DNA of 64,000 nt, from the NCBI RefSeq assembly GCF_028583425.1, contig NC_072793.1, positions 104,207,689-104,271,688 of the forward strand, in the 5' to 3' direction. Both the position numbers and the translations under genes were made by a program. Shown here in pieces: positions 11,376-23,589 of this stretch (the first letter of the stretch is position 1; each line of letters opens with the position of its first letter). Below the pieces are notes generated by a model. The model saw only the letters and a program-made list of their open reading frames with translations, made no database searches and was not told where the DNA came from. This DNA comes from Eublepharis macularius. Taxonomy: Eukaryota > Chordata > Lepidosauria > Squamata > Eublepharidae.

Positions 11376-12579
11376 TTGTAATTTTAATTTTTAAAAATTA
11401 TTTTATTAGTGCAAAAATAAAAATAAAAAACAAACAAAAAAAGAAAACTGTTGGCTACAAAAATGCTTTTGGCAAATTATTCCTAAGTGTCTGTAAAAGG
11501 TTTCCAGATATCTAAATTAAGTCCATATACAATTGCTGTCTATATGAGATACGTTCAAATGTTGGTAAATTTATAAGGTCTTCAATCCTATGAATTTCCA
11601 GTGTTGTAGTATAAGTCTTTTAGCAACTCTAAGGGCACAGATTTTTCACTGACCCTCAGTTATATTCCATGAGACAGGCAAATAGTTTAACTATACATTA
11701 ACATCCTCAAAAATAAATGAATCTTCTAGTACAAAATGAATATGGGTAATGACTTCCTCCCAAAAGGGCTAAATGACTAGACATGTCCAAAGTATATGCT
11801 TAAGGAGATGCATCTTGTGAATTACACCGCCAACAGTTAAACACTGTGCTCAAATCTTTAGTAAAAAGGTGCAGTGGTGTCCAATACACCCTAAACATAA
11901 TTTTTGCCAAGTAAGTTACAACTTGATCTACAGCATCAACAGATATATGGCTTAAGGCCTTATCCCATTGCTTTAGCAAAATTGGATGCTCCAGATCATT
12001 GCTCATCTCTAAGCTTCTGTGTATCATATTTATTAATCAACCTCAAATATTTATATACAAATATTGTAGGTTTCATTTTCTCTATTGATTCGATAAGAGT
12101 TTCCAAAAGTAGGGGGGACTCTGAAGTACTCAGAGCTACCAGGCCATATTTGAACACCAACAGACATTGCAATTGTAAATATTGCAATTCAGCATAAGTT
12201 GTCAAATCATATTTAGACCTCAGTTGAAAAAATGACAAGAACTCATCATTAGTATCTATCAATTGATCTAAGGTGAAAATCCTTTTAGCTATCCAAGCCT
12301 TCCATAAGAAAGATTTTTCTCAATTATTTAACTCTGGATTTGACCATAATGTTAGTTAGCATGTGAGAAAGGGTCAAATTGATATTGTGATATTATGCAC
12401 CATACTTCTCTAGCTGCAGAGATTGTAGGAGGAACAAATCCATTTTAATATAAGTAGACCCAAGAGTATTCCACTTAAAAGATAGCTCTAAAAAAGAGGC
12501 CTCTAAGAGAGCCCTGCATGGATGTTCCAATTGAGAGGAGCAAACCCAATAATTTGTACACGTTAATAAATTTGTCTGA

Positions 12580-12849
12580 CTAGCAACAATGGCCATTGTG
12601 TGAAAAAATACAAGCTCTAGAAAACTGATATGGCGGGCTCCCTCCCAGCAGCAAGCAGGTGCTTCACAGCGGCCTGAACGCCAGAGAGGGAGGCCACTAA
12701 AGAGAGGCACGGGGAGGCCCAGGCAGGCCCTCTCCTGGCAGCAAGCGGATGCTTCGCAGCAGCCTCGATACCAGAGTTGTCGGCAATGCGCCTGGACAAG
12801 GATAAAAAGTGAGTCATCGCCAATACGTCTTGCCTTTTATATACTAGGA
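12580..12849 (-). mobile_element. Non-autonomous Helitron, 270 bp, complete ends
   Basis: On the minus strand it starts TCCTAGTATATAAAAGG and ends with a hairpin AATGGCCATT, then GTTGCTAG, with host A before and host T after. TC at the 5' end, a CTAG 3' end, a subterminal palindrome and insertion between A and T without duplication are the Helitron signature. It sits inside the Tx1-like LINE. Confidence 0.8.
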
Positions 12850-13714
12850 TGAGGTCTGGAAAACCAAACGTTCCTTCATTAATTTAAAGTTGCATCCTTT
12901 TTAAAGAAATCTTAGGTGGTGTTGAACCCCACATACATTTCAAAACAAAGTATTAATTTTATGAATATATCTACAAAGAATATGAAAATGAATTGCATGC
13001 ATAACATATATAATTCGAGGTATAATGTTCATTTTAAGTGTATTTAATTTATCCCAGAATGACAAATTTAGGGTTGCCCCTACTATCCAAATCCAAGGAT
13101 ATATCTGAAATCAGCTTATTAAAATTCAACAAAATCATGTATTTAATATTCCTTGGAATCAATATTTCAAGATAAGTAATATCATCTGGGCACCATCAAA
13201 AATGTCCCTCAGTAATTACATTCTATGATATATAGTCTCCCAATGGCATCAATTCTGATTTTGTCCAATTAAATGAATAACCAGACAGATTATTATTAAT
13301 CAAATTCATTAATTCAGGAATGGAAGATTGAAGTTCTAAAATAAATAATAAAAGATCATCTGCATATAAAATAATTTAAATTCTAAAGAGTTATATATAA
13401 AGCCATGTATATTATTACTTTGTCTAATAGCACAAGCCAGAGGTTCCAAACATAGATCAAAATCAAGAGGAGAAAGAGAGCAATTTTGCCTAGTACCTCT
13501 TCAAGAGGGAATGGTGCAGAAAAAATACCATTGGTACCCTAGGGGATGAAAACAAAATTCTAATCCATTTCAAAAATTCACAAGGGAAGCAAAATTTAGT
13601 CAATGTGGCAAAAATAAATTTTCAATATATTTTGTCAAATGTTTTTTCAACTTCATGTGAAAGAATAGCAACTTGATCAGATCTTTTCCTATTTAATTCA
13701 ATCACATCAGTGAC

Positions 13715-14663
13715 TGTTACGATCCACTTTCTGTCCTTAGTTTGATTTTGCCTTTAACCCTCTTCTTCTTCACACCCTCTGGGTTGATTACTGCCACCAG
13801 GAATTATATTCCAAAATTGTTAATTTAAATTTCTCCTTTAATAATGTGCCCTATCCTCAGGCTCCTTCATGGGGCTATGTGGCCCTGAGGATAGTAATGG
13901 GTAGGAATGACAAATACTCTGGGATGAAAAAAACAAACCTTTATTTTTTTACAAGAAGCTTATTGGTTTCACACTATTACTTAAGCTTGATGTTTTCAAA
14001 GAGAGTTATTGGTTCTTAAAGTTTCCTTACATAGGTTCAGTCGCACAGATATACATTACTTTCTCTCTCAGGTGCACACACAGTTTGCCTGCTTCAGATA
14101 GATCAATCACTCAAACATACATGGACTTTCTCGGGTGCACACATAGTTTGCCTGCTTTGGACAGAATGAATGTTCTCTCACAGGCTGTGTTCTCTCTCAG
14201 AAATACATAGGCACTCTCAGGCTGCACACAGCTTGCCTGTCCAAACCAGAATCAACATTCTCTCTCAGGGCCAAGCTACACATGACGAATGACACTTGAA
14301 CGGCAAGTGGATTGAGTGGAGGGCAAGTGAATAGGGAGAAATACACTTGCCGTTCAAGTGTCATTCGTCATGTGTAGCTTGGCCCTCAGAAATACATAGA
14401 CACTCAGGCTTTACACAGCTTGCCTGTCTAAACCAGAATGCCTCTATTTCTCTCTGCTCAGTAACTAAAAACTGCAGTTCATTCCACCTCTAGAGCACTG
14501 CTACTGTCCAATCAGATTTCACTCCAGTCACACTTCTCAGCTTCTCCCATACTCTCAGTCATCAACCAATCATCTCACTCACTCACCCCTCTCTTTCAAG
14601 CCCATTCTTCATCTGTATCACACCAAGCATTTCAAGAAAACACACACATTTAAAATTATTACA
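13715..14663. mobile_element. Solo LTR, 949 bp, 5-bp duplication GTGAC
   Basis: Begins TGTTACGATCC and ends AAAATTATTACA, so TG...CA, flanked by GTGAC at 13710-13714 and 14664-14668. Removing it restores the LINE reading frame (NLRLVT-DVIELN), which proves the boundaries. A minus-strand AATAAA lies at about 13942, so transcription was probably leftward. It holds diverged 70-85-bp tandem units (ctcaggctgcacacagcttgcctg) at 14040-14460. Ty3/Gypsy or ERV origin not determined. Confidence 0.82.
14268..14386. mobile_element. Foldback MITE inside the solo LTR, TCA duplication
   Basis: GGGCCAAGCTACACATGACG... and its complement ...CGTCATGTGTAGCTTGGCCC form arms of about 44 bp around a 30-bp centre. 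TCA lies on both sides. Same family as 3425-3626. Confidence 0.85.
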
Positions 14664-16388
14664 GTGACCAATCTAAGATTATCAGAACCTTGCCTGCTTT
14701 GCATAAATCCGACCTGGTCTATATGTACCAAATTTCTAATAACCTTTTGAAGTCTGTTAGCAAGAATGGCCATTAATATATTAATGTCCACATCAATCAA
14801 AGAAATAGGTCTAAAATCTGCACACTGAATATGGTCTTTGCCTGGCTTTGAAATTATACTAAAATACTGTGACATTGGCAATACACTAGATTAAAAAATC
14901 TCATTATACAATTGATATAATTTTGGAATGAAAAAATCTGAAAAGGTTTTATCCCATTTGATAGGGAACCCACCTGGTTCTGGAGATTTACCAGTGCTCA
15001 TATTTATTAGCACAGCCTTAATTTCATCCATATGCAAAAGTTCAGCAAGAAGCTGTTGCTGAGCAGTATCTAAATATGGAAGATAAAGGTGATCAGTGAT
15101 AAGAAAAATTACCTTTGTTGGTTGGATATACTATTTTCTTGGTTTGTGTTCAATGTGATATTATGGAATGTAAAAAGGTTATCTCCAAATAGAAAAATCT
15201 TAATGCTTACATGGCTTTTTTACAAGAAACTCCTGTAATGGCAAATGATAAAAATACATTGTATAGAGAGTAGGTTGGAGAGGTATATGTTAAGGATATG
15301 TCTATTCAGTCTAAGGATGTGGCTATATTAATACATAAACGTTTCTCTTTTCGAGTTCAGGAAGGAAAAACAGACCCAAAATGTCACTATTATTTTGGTA
15401 GTGAAAAGCTTTGATTCTGTTATGGTTATGATCAGTGTATATGGCACAAATGTGAATTCTCCAGATATGTTTCATCAACGTTTCAGTAACTTGGTGGATC
15501 TTAGATATGATTTTTGTTAGTGGAGCGAGATTTTAATGAAATATTAAATACTGCTTTAGATTGAAGCACATCCCTGCATAAAGAACATTCATTGGTGAGA
15601 TCTACACTTAAAGCCTATATGGCTGAACTACTGTAAGTTAAATTGACCCTTGGTGTATGTTACACCCAAAGGACAGAGAGTATACCTTTATTTCTTCTTT
15701 ATATCGTAACTGTTTTCAACTAGATTTCCTTGTTTCAACTATGTTGAGGCCTCAGATTAAAGCATGTGATATAGATGTAATGGTTATTTCTGACCATGCC
15801 CCCATTTCATTAGTTCTCCAGTTTACTGATTGGGTTAGACCACCCAGTCTATGGCAACTTAATGTTTCTCTGTTCAGTGACGAAACTTTTAAAACACAGA
15901 TGATACCCGAGCTTGCAGAGTATTTTAATATTAACCAAGCAACTGTGAATACTCATGCTATTAAATAGGAAACTCTTAAAACTTTTATTGCATATGCATC
16001 TTCAAGAAGAAGCTTAGAAAAAAGGAAGAAACAATTATGAAAAATAAGTTGAAATATTCGTTAACTCAGTTTACTACATCTCCCAATCCAGATCTCTGTC
16101 AAGAGTTGTGAAAGGTTAAATATGAGTTGGATAACATATTGTCAATGAAAGCAGAACATGCTCTGATACGCTTGTGCCAGTCATATTGGGAAAGGGGAGA
16201 GTGAGCAAACAAATTATTGGCTCATCATTTAAGGCAGAAAAAGAACAAGAATTATATTCCTTTGATTAAGGATGAAGAGGATGTAATGCATACAACTTCT
16301 ACTCAAATAAATATAGAGTTTCAAAAGTTTTACTCTAAATTGTATAGCAAGGTCAAAGAACCATCAGGAAAAGACTTGAAAGCATTTG

Positions 16389-16498
16389 ACTCTACAGTAT
16401 TATAACCTGCTGAGGCCCCTCCCTTCCCCAAACCCGCCCTCTCAAGGCTCCACCCCCAAATCTCCAGGAATTTCCCATCCTGCAAGCTGGCAACCCTA
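16389..16498 (+). repeat. GGTTGCC repeat, right half
   Basis: Continues the element begun at 11266: actctacagtattataacc..ccccaaacccgccctc..ctccaggaatttccc..ctggcaacccta. The overlap gaattctataacat / gactctacagtatt is the aged target duplication of the LINE. Confidence 0.75.
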
Positions 16499-16556
16499 GT
16501 TATGAGGACTGTTCTCAAGCTTATCTAAGCCAGTAGTCCCTAGGAGAGAGAGAGTT

Positions 16557-16566
16557 TCTGTGTGCA

Positions 16567-16609
<43 letters not shown>
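16557..16609. repeat. (TG)n(AG)n microsatellite
   Basis: Simple repeat: tgtgtgtg followed by a run of ag. Confidence 0.9.
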
Positions 16610-16613
<4 letters not shown>

Positions 16614-17014
16614 GCAAAGCACCATAGGAGTTGTAGTCCCCCCCCCCATCTGTGTTCTTTGTGTCTTAAAAAATAAAATTGTGTAGGACAATAAGAACGC
16701 CCCCCCCCTCATTTTTTTAAAGCAAGCATGTAAGCTAGGCATAAAATCTACTGCATTGTTGCAAATAATGGAGTATTACCTATTGCAGAAAAGCCCTATC
16801 TTGCGTTTTCTACTAGGCAACCAATTGTGTAATCAGCAAGGGTTGCTTTGATTGTTCAGACACCTAAAAGCTATCAAGAGCAGCCAGTTCACTGCCACAA
16901 ATATATTTGCAAGGCATTTCAGGTGTTTTGCCACTGAACTGAAGAAATCTGGAGATAGGCTCACCTTTTTCACAGCTGAGAAAGCAAGTAAATTCAACTG
17001 TCAAATGTGTTTAC

Positions 17015-17734
17015 TAGGGGTGTGCTCTTTGGGTTTCCAATTCACATAAAATACCTGAATTGGACCCTATTTGTAAAGATTCAGGATTCCCGAATCGGGG
17101 CCAGCATGGTGGCCCCGATTCAGAAATCCCGAATCAAAGCTTCCCCAAAGCGTTCGGGTTGCTTCAGAAAGCTTCGGGGCAACTTTAAAGGGCCTCTTTC
17201 CTGCCGCTTGCAAGCAGCAGGTCCCTTTAAACTATCAGCTGGCAGGTGGCAGGGGGATCCCCCTGCATCCTGACAGCTGATAGTTTAAAGAGCCCCTTTC
17301 CTGCCGTTTGCGTGCCATGGCGGAGGAGGCCAAAAACACCTTTCCCGTCTCTCAAATGGCCACCGTGGCAGCCATTTGAGGGGTGAGAAGGCCCTTTTTG
17401 GCCTCCTCTGCCGCCCTGTGGGGCCCATGTGGGGGCGGAGGAGGCCAAAAATGCCCTTCCTGCCCCTCAAATGGCCGCCACGGAATCCCCCTGCCACCTG
17501 GTTGGAGGGGACAGGGGGTAAGTGTGTGGGGGGGTGAGAGGTGGGGGTGCTGGGAGCAAACCCAGCCCCCTGAATCACTTTGGAATGTTCTGAATCTTTA
17601 TGGAGCATTCTGAAGCAATTCAAATACCTGAATCTGAAGCGGCTTGCCACTTTGGGTTTGGGGTATTTCCGAATGGTTTTTGGGGTTTACCCAAAGCAGG
17701 AAACTCAAATATTTTGGGGGTGAACACACCCCTA
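17015..17734. mobile_element. Non-autonomous hAT element, 720 bp, 8-bp duplication
   Basis: TAGGGGTGTGC at the left, and inverted ACACACCCCTA at the right. Flanks are GTGTTTAC (17007-17014) and GTGTTCAC (17735-17742), an 8-bp duplication with one change. The interior is GC-rich with internal repeats of cctttcctgccg and aaatggccgcc; no transposase. Confidence 0.83.
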
Positions 17735-17742
17735 GTGTTCAC

Positions 17743-19809
17743 CATGAAATCTGCAGCATCCTTAAAGAGGGCTTTTTTATGGGAGGCCTAGCAATTTCAT
17801 GAGAGTGATGTGAATCCTACCACTCTACTGAACAGTCTGTAGACTTCTAGCTCATTCTAGATCTACCTTTGGTAGATCATTTTTCCAACAGAAGTATCAC
17901 TTAAGGGGAAGAAGGCTCCTTAGGTTGGAGAAACTTTCCCCAGTCTAAGGTTGGATCTACATTGGAGACTGCCCTTTCTTTTTGCCCTGCATTTACTGTT
18001 TTCCAGAACCAAATGACTACACTTTGGTAAGATAGCAAGAGTCAAATTTAATGATTGTAGAACATACCTCTCTAGAAAACAGTCCATTATAACAACTAAC
18101 CAGACATTTCACTAGGGGTCAAATTACATGCAGAATTCAGGGTGGAAGCTGTAGTCTGAAGTCCACACAGACAAGGAAAGAGGATTTATCTTTCTCCCTA
18201 CGGACTGTTCTTCTTATCAAATCCTCTTATCTAAGCTGCTTTTTCCCTGCCAGTGAAAAAAACAGAGGTTCTTGGCTGGACATCAGACGTATTTTGATCC
18301 TTCATAAAATATACAAACGGAACATATTACTTAGAGAAAGTGTAGATTTGACATGATACAAATATTTGTTTTGGAGAAAACCAGAAACCTTTCAGTTTAG
18401 ATTGTTTTTGTTGTTTTATTTCTGTATTATGTATGTTTTTGTATGTTGATTTGTTTTTGTTTTATAGTATATGTGTAATTGTAGGGTTTTTTTAAGGTTT
18501 ATTTTTAATTATATAAAACTTTTAATTAAAAAAAAGCAAATACAGGACAAAAATTGGACAGGAAATTGAATTTTCTTACCTTGTATAAAACAAGTACTTC
18601 TAAAACCAAATGAAGAAGAAGGATACAAAGCAGTTTGCACGGTCAACATAGATCATATTTAAATTTAAAAACAAGGACTTCAAGAAAAATGTTTTACTAG
18701 CAAAAGCTTTGCTATCCATATTTCCCTGGTTTTTTTTTTAAATCTGCCCTGGTAAACTAGAAGTGACTTAATATCACCAATGATCCTGATAATGGCCTTT
18801 TTCCAATAATAGCTTGTTCATATTTTATAGGTGTATAAGCAAACGAAGATTAACAATAAAACTGATTAATATGAATTAACAAAGCTAGTTGCAATCAATT
18901 AATACCATCAAATGAGGCAACAGCCATAATTACAATTCAGCCATAAAATCTATCATTCCTTTCCCATTTAGAATTTTAAAAGTCATATCCAATATTTCAA
19001 TGGTATTTGCCATCCCTTCTCTGTATCTTAATATACTTGTTAGTTTTAAGCAACAAGTGATTTTTTGGGAGGAGGAGGATCTTAAATACCATCATCAGGA
19101 TTCTGGCCTTGAGCTTCCTAGTCCACCAGTTTCCTTGACAGCAGGGACTCTTACCCAAATTAGTCCTTATGCCACATCTGTCAATCCAGAGTGTCCTCTT
19201 ACACTTGTACAGTCAGAGCACAAATCACTGAGGTCAGAACTGGAATCATTCAGTCCAGTGTCTACACAGCTCCCAGCTCCATGCAGTAAATCTTTTTAAA
19301 CAAGAAAAAATGGAAGGGAAACAAAGTACTAATTTTTTCTAATCTTTATTACAGATTAGAAATGAGAAGGAAGAGGGAAAATCAAGGTACTGAGCACTAT
19401 AATAAGACCAATAAAACACAGAGATTCAATCAATTCTAGTGTGTATTTGTTTCACTTGTAGTTTTAAAATACCCTATTAAGACTACTTAAAAAAATGTGT
19501 TCCTCCCATTTGGCTAGTCCAGCACAGAGAAAGGAGATAGGTTATGGGTTGACTAAGATGGGACCAAAAGGAGTAGCAGGGGAAGGATTCCCACCAGGCG
19601 GTTATGAGGAGAGACTGGCTAGCTAGAGGACAGATCAGTTCAGAACTGGGGAAGGAGAAGTTAAGAAGACGATGTCAAGGATTAAAAAAAAAGACAAAAT
19701 AGCTTTAAGTAGAGAAGGGAAGCAAAATGAGAGCGAGGAAGTCATGCCCTGCCTATCCTAAAGATGCAAGGATCTGGATTTGCCGTGTTGCAGTAGTCAA
19801 AAATGGATG
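17743..19809. other. Unassigned intergenic sequence
   Basis: AT-rich. A T-rich stretch ending in a short A-run near 18535 could be a LINE 3' end, but no coding support remains. Confidence 0.4.
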
Positions 19810-19817
19810 GATAAGAC

Positions 19818-20148
19818 CAGGGCTTTTTTTCTGGGAAAACAGGTGGTGGAACTCAGTAGTGAAACTCAAGACCGCACAATGACGTCACTTTGGGTCAGCT
19901 AGAACAAAGGGTGAGTTTTTTAAAGTTTAAATTGCTCTCGGCGAAAATGGTCACATGGCTGGTGGCCCCGCCCCCTGATCTCCAGACAGAGGGGAGTTTA
20001 GATTGCCCTCTGTGCCACTCGGTGGCACAGAGGGCAATCTAAACTCCCCTCTGTCTGGAGATCAGGGGGTGGGGCCACCAGCCATGTGACCATTTTCAAG
20101 AAGTTCCGGAACTGCATTCCGCTGCGTTCCAGCTGAAAAAAAGCCCTG
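19818..20148. mobile_element. hAT-type foldback element with 75-bp hairpin arms
   Basis: CAGGGCTTTTTTTCT and its inverted counterpart AAAAAAAGCCCTG are the ends. GATAAGAC flanks both sides (19810-19817 and 20149-20156). The core is a hairpin: arms 19944-20018 and 20022-20096, 75 bp each, almost identical, with a 3-nt loop. Related fragments at 38311 and 53151. Confidence 0.88.
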
Positions 20149-20156
20149 GATAAGAC

Positions 20157-20999
20157 CATCTACAAAGTTTGAGGGCATAGTTTGCCCTTCCTATGGACCT
20201 GAAGTTACCTGGGCTTCAACGGTGAAGCCTAGCCATTGATCATATTGGTTGCGAAACTAGTTGTTGCAACCTCATTGGACCAAAGGTGTAAAATCAGGGT
20301 GCCCATTGGTGGGTTCAGGGCTGCACTCTGATTGGTGCAAATGACACCATAATAACAGAACTAATTGGTGTAGGAGTCAAGATTTAGGCTGCGAGTGCCT
20401 GATTAGGCTGATCTATGATAGGAAAGTATCTGAATATTTCAGCAGGTGTTAGGTTTTAGCTTGATGGTACCCAGGAGATGGCCAAATGGACCTTTTGAGC
20501 AAAACTCAAATTCCAACTCAGGAATTCTGTCTGGAATTGCATTTACAAATCAGAACCAAATGGAGTTTTGATTATTTTATCTTGCAAACCTAGTCATGAT
20601 TTTGATCTAAAAAGTGTGAGGAGCTCAGGGGGCTATCAGAGAAATCTATGTTGATGTCTTCCTGAGGGTTCAAATTGCTTTCCTTCCAAGGATCCAATCT
20701 TCCACTCAATACTTGTGATTTTTGTGTTGTAAAACAAAAGGATATCTTTCTCTTCACCTCTGGTAGCCATTATTTGTTGGAGTATCCATTGTTTGTTGGA
20801 GTCTTGCATCCTGCCTTTCTGTTAACTGTTCAGATTAAAAGTTTGTGAATTGAGATGCTGCCAGCATTGGAAGCAAAGATATTTTCTGGGGTTCTTTTCT
20901 TATTGGTAGCTTCCATATAGGGGTACAGGTTATATTAACAACTTACCCTGCTGACTTTGTCTTGGCAGGGTCCAAGGTGCAAAAGTAGGCAAGGTCTTG
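20157..20999. other. Possible LTR-like region with clustered CCAAT boxes
   Basis: Five ATTGG motifs (inverted CCAAT) occur between 20244 and 20368. This density suggests a promoter such as an old LTR, but no ends or duplications are identified. Confidence 0.25.
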
Positions 21000-22224
21000 G
21001 TTAGTGGCCTTGTGAACCACTCAGTTCAGTTCCCTTTGCAGGTGAGTGCTAAGTGGGGGAGGAGAGCAGGGAGGGGGCACGGCGACAAAAGCACACAGAC
21101 ACAGTGCTGGAGGTAAATAAGGCCACAACTTTATTGAGATTACACCCCAGGCACGCATAGGGCACAGATCCAAGCATCGGCTGACCCACCTGCCAAGCCG
21201 ATGACCCACATGCCCCCTCAGACCCCTGCTGAGGGGGGGGGAACCATGGGATGACAGCCAGTGGGATGCCACATGGGTATACACCCCTGTGTGAAACATC
21301 CCCTGCCACTTGGGAGTGAGGCAGACTGACAGCCCCTGACTGGGCATGCACCGGACATTCCTCACTCCCCAGGCCCCTTATGGAGATCCCCTCAATAAGG
21401 AAACTGAGCCTAAGGGCCCTGTTTCCCCCCAAACAGATCAGTGCCCAATGCCAATCCGCAGCCTACTAACTCCAAAGTTGGGATGAAAGGGAGGGTTGGG
21501 CAGGATGCCACATGAGCCAAGTGCCAAGGGGTGGGAGCAGGCCTCCAGACCAGGAGTTCATGCTGGATGTCCTGGGCATGCACCCCTGGCCATTCCCCCG
21601 CCCCTCACCACAGGGCGGCCACCATGCCATCTCCCCACTGGCCTCCCCCACCCCGCCCACAAACCACGCCCGCAGTTGAGTCTCGGAGCTGTTGCTTCTC
21701 ATCTTTAGCATAAATAGGTTGGGGGGAAAGCAGCCCCAGCTGTTCTGAAGGCAGCTTCCAGAATTCTTCTGGACCAGAATCTTTTACAGGATTATGTCAG
21801 CTAAAGAAACAGTTTAGCTCATGGGTTGGTGTGCCTGCCTGGCACACCAACCCATAAGTGTGTGCTTGCCTGGCACCACATGTTCAAGCCTGCTGCTTCT
21901 GCTGTTCCTGCCAGGTGAGGGAGAATCCTAGAGGGATAGTGGTCTGGGCCTGGTCCAGCATGGCTGATCTGAGAAGGCAGCTGGAGATTCTGGTGGTGGA
22001 ACCTTAATAACAGACTCCTTGAGATCAACCTGTGGAGCTGATGGTTCAGGGCCTAAGGGGTCTACTACAGTGTGTGTGGGGGGTGGGTGGGTGGGTGTGG
22101 GTGGGTCTTCCTGACTTTTGCTCTTCCTCAGGTGACATTCCTGCTTCCTCAGGCTCCTCTTCTGATGGTTGTAAGCCTGAGGTTCATGGACTGTCCGGCA
22201 AGGATCATAACAAACACAGTCTAA
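21000..22224. other. Unassigned region, possible LTR remnant
   Basis: GC-rich stretch with a minus-strand AATAAA-type signal (actttattgagatt) near 21128, similar to one at 35612. A perfect 15-bp hairpin with a 5-nt loop lies at 21821-21855. No coding motif found. Confidence 0.3.
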
Positions 22225-22568
22225 TAGGGTTTCCAGGTCCCCTGGGGGTGAAAGCAGGGGACAGGGGAGGGTCGCAGGGTGTGTATATGTGTAAGTAAGA
22301 TGTCCTGCTGCGGGGCTGATTGAGTAAAAATTGGCCCCAAAAACTAAACTGGGGGTCAATCTTTACTCAGTCAGCCCATTGCTTCCATGTAATGCTGGGA
22401 ATGACATCATTCCAAGCATAAAGTTGGGGCGCTCCAAAACACAGAGGAGTGTACTTCACCCCCACAGCTGCATTCTTGCCCCTTTCCCCCTGCTGCCAGG
22501 TGAGAAGTGGGGGGGACAGAGGTGGGGATGGGAAAAACCCCACCCCCACTGGGGGGCTGGCAAGCCTA
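22225..22568. mobile_element. Probable hAT-type element, TAGGGTTTCCAG termini
   Basis: Left end tagggtttccaggtcccc; right end inverted ggggggctggcaagccta. Flanks cagtctaa and gaatctaa agree in the last five of eight bases. No coding capacity. Confidence 0.55.
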
Positions 22569-23589
22569 GAATCTAATATATGAGGGAAGGAAGACAAAAA
22601 ATTGTGTTTTAAGCTGTTGTGTTTTAAGCTCTTTATGGTAAAAAGGGGATATAAATATAATACAGAAATTAAATATATAAATTCCATAACTTGCTTGACT
22701 GTATGGGACCTCAGGGGCACCTGCAATTCCCTCCTCCCCTTCTTTCTCCTTCTCAGCTGTCCTATTTCCCTGTTTTTCCTTTTATTTGTTTTCAGATTAT
22801 TTTTATACTTAAGTATTCTCATGATGGACACATTGTATCTGCTTTTATAGTGCACCAGTCTCAGTACCCTAGTAACAGTAGTACAGAATCTATGGTTAGT
22901 CTAGATGTAAAAAAATATTTGCTGTTCTCTTTTTTTTTCTTTCACCTGTACCCACTACAGCACTCTGTCCTAGAGAGCAAGGAAAGGAGGAAGAGAGCTA
23001 CCAGCCTTTGTTATAAACCCCTTACCTTAAATCTACTGCCTCTTTTTTCAGTTGAGGGAAACTTTTTAACAAGTGTTTTGGTTTAGTTTTAGTGAGAAAT
23101 GGTAGTTTCCTGTTGACCTGAATGGAAAGAAATATTCAGAAATATTCAGAAATTTCACATTTTGAATGTTCTGGATCCAAAGGGCCACAATTCTAAACGT
23201 TGATGCAGGGGCACATTACTAATAAATAGCTTAATTGATAGTGGTGGCAAGCTGTAGCATTAGATCTAGACACTGGGTTCCAAGAAGAAACTGGGAAGCA
23301 ATATAGAGAGGATGTTTTTGGCCACTTAGGAAGAGAAACAAAAAGAGAGGGTGGGCATTAAGAGAGAGGTGGCGTGGCTTGTATCCCCAACTGGTCTGAT
23401 CTATGTATTTTTGTGCCTCTGCTCTGAATTGCACTTGGAAGATCATAGCTGTGTGGCTTAGAGCTGCAAGGAAAATATCCAGAAATTAAGCATAAATGAT
23501 CAAGCAGACTTGTTCCATATATTTATGTCAGCTTTGACTAAAATATGTCATGAATATTTCACCTTCTATTCCAGGGATATTCCTTTATT
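22569..23589. other. Unassigned intergenic sequence
   Basis: No gene or confident repeat recognised. Confidence 0.45.

Larger units (their letters stand above)
11376..16388 (-). mobile_element. Tx1/L1-type LINE with 5' inversion
   Basis: The main part lies on the minus strand from about 15118 down to 11376. Reverse-transcriptase motifs in order: KSPEPGGFPIKW (near 14975), FRPISLIDVD (14800), EKTFDKIYWKF (near 13640), YADD (13355-13366), and a C-terminal FNCWRCN motif (near 11840). The 5' part, with endonuclease, is inverted on the plus strand at 15119-16388: REYTFISSLYRN, VISDHAPISL, then FQKFYSKLYS. The protein order continues from the end of the inverted piece to the start of the minus part, so this is one copy inverted during insertion. 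Many stops; inactive. Confidence 0.82.

Noticed and set aside
21928..22359. 143-residue minus-strand open frame rich in proline
   Set aside because: No domain or splice support; overlaps a probable hAT element end.
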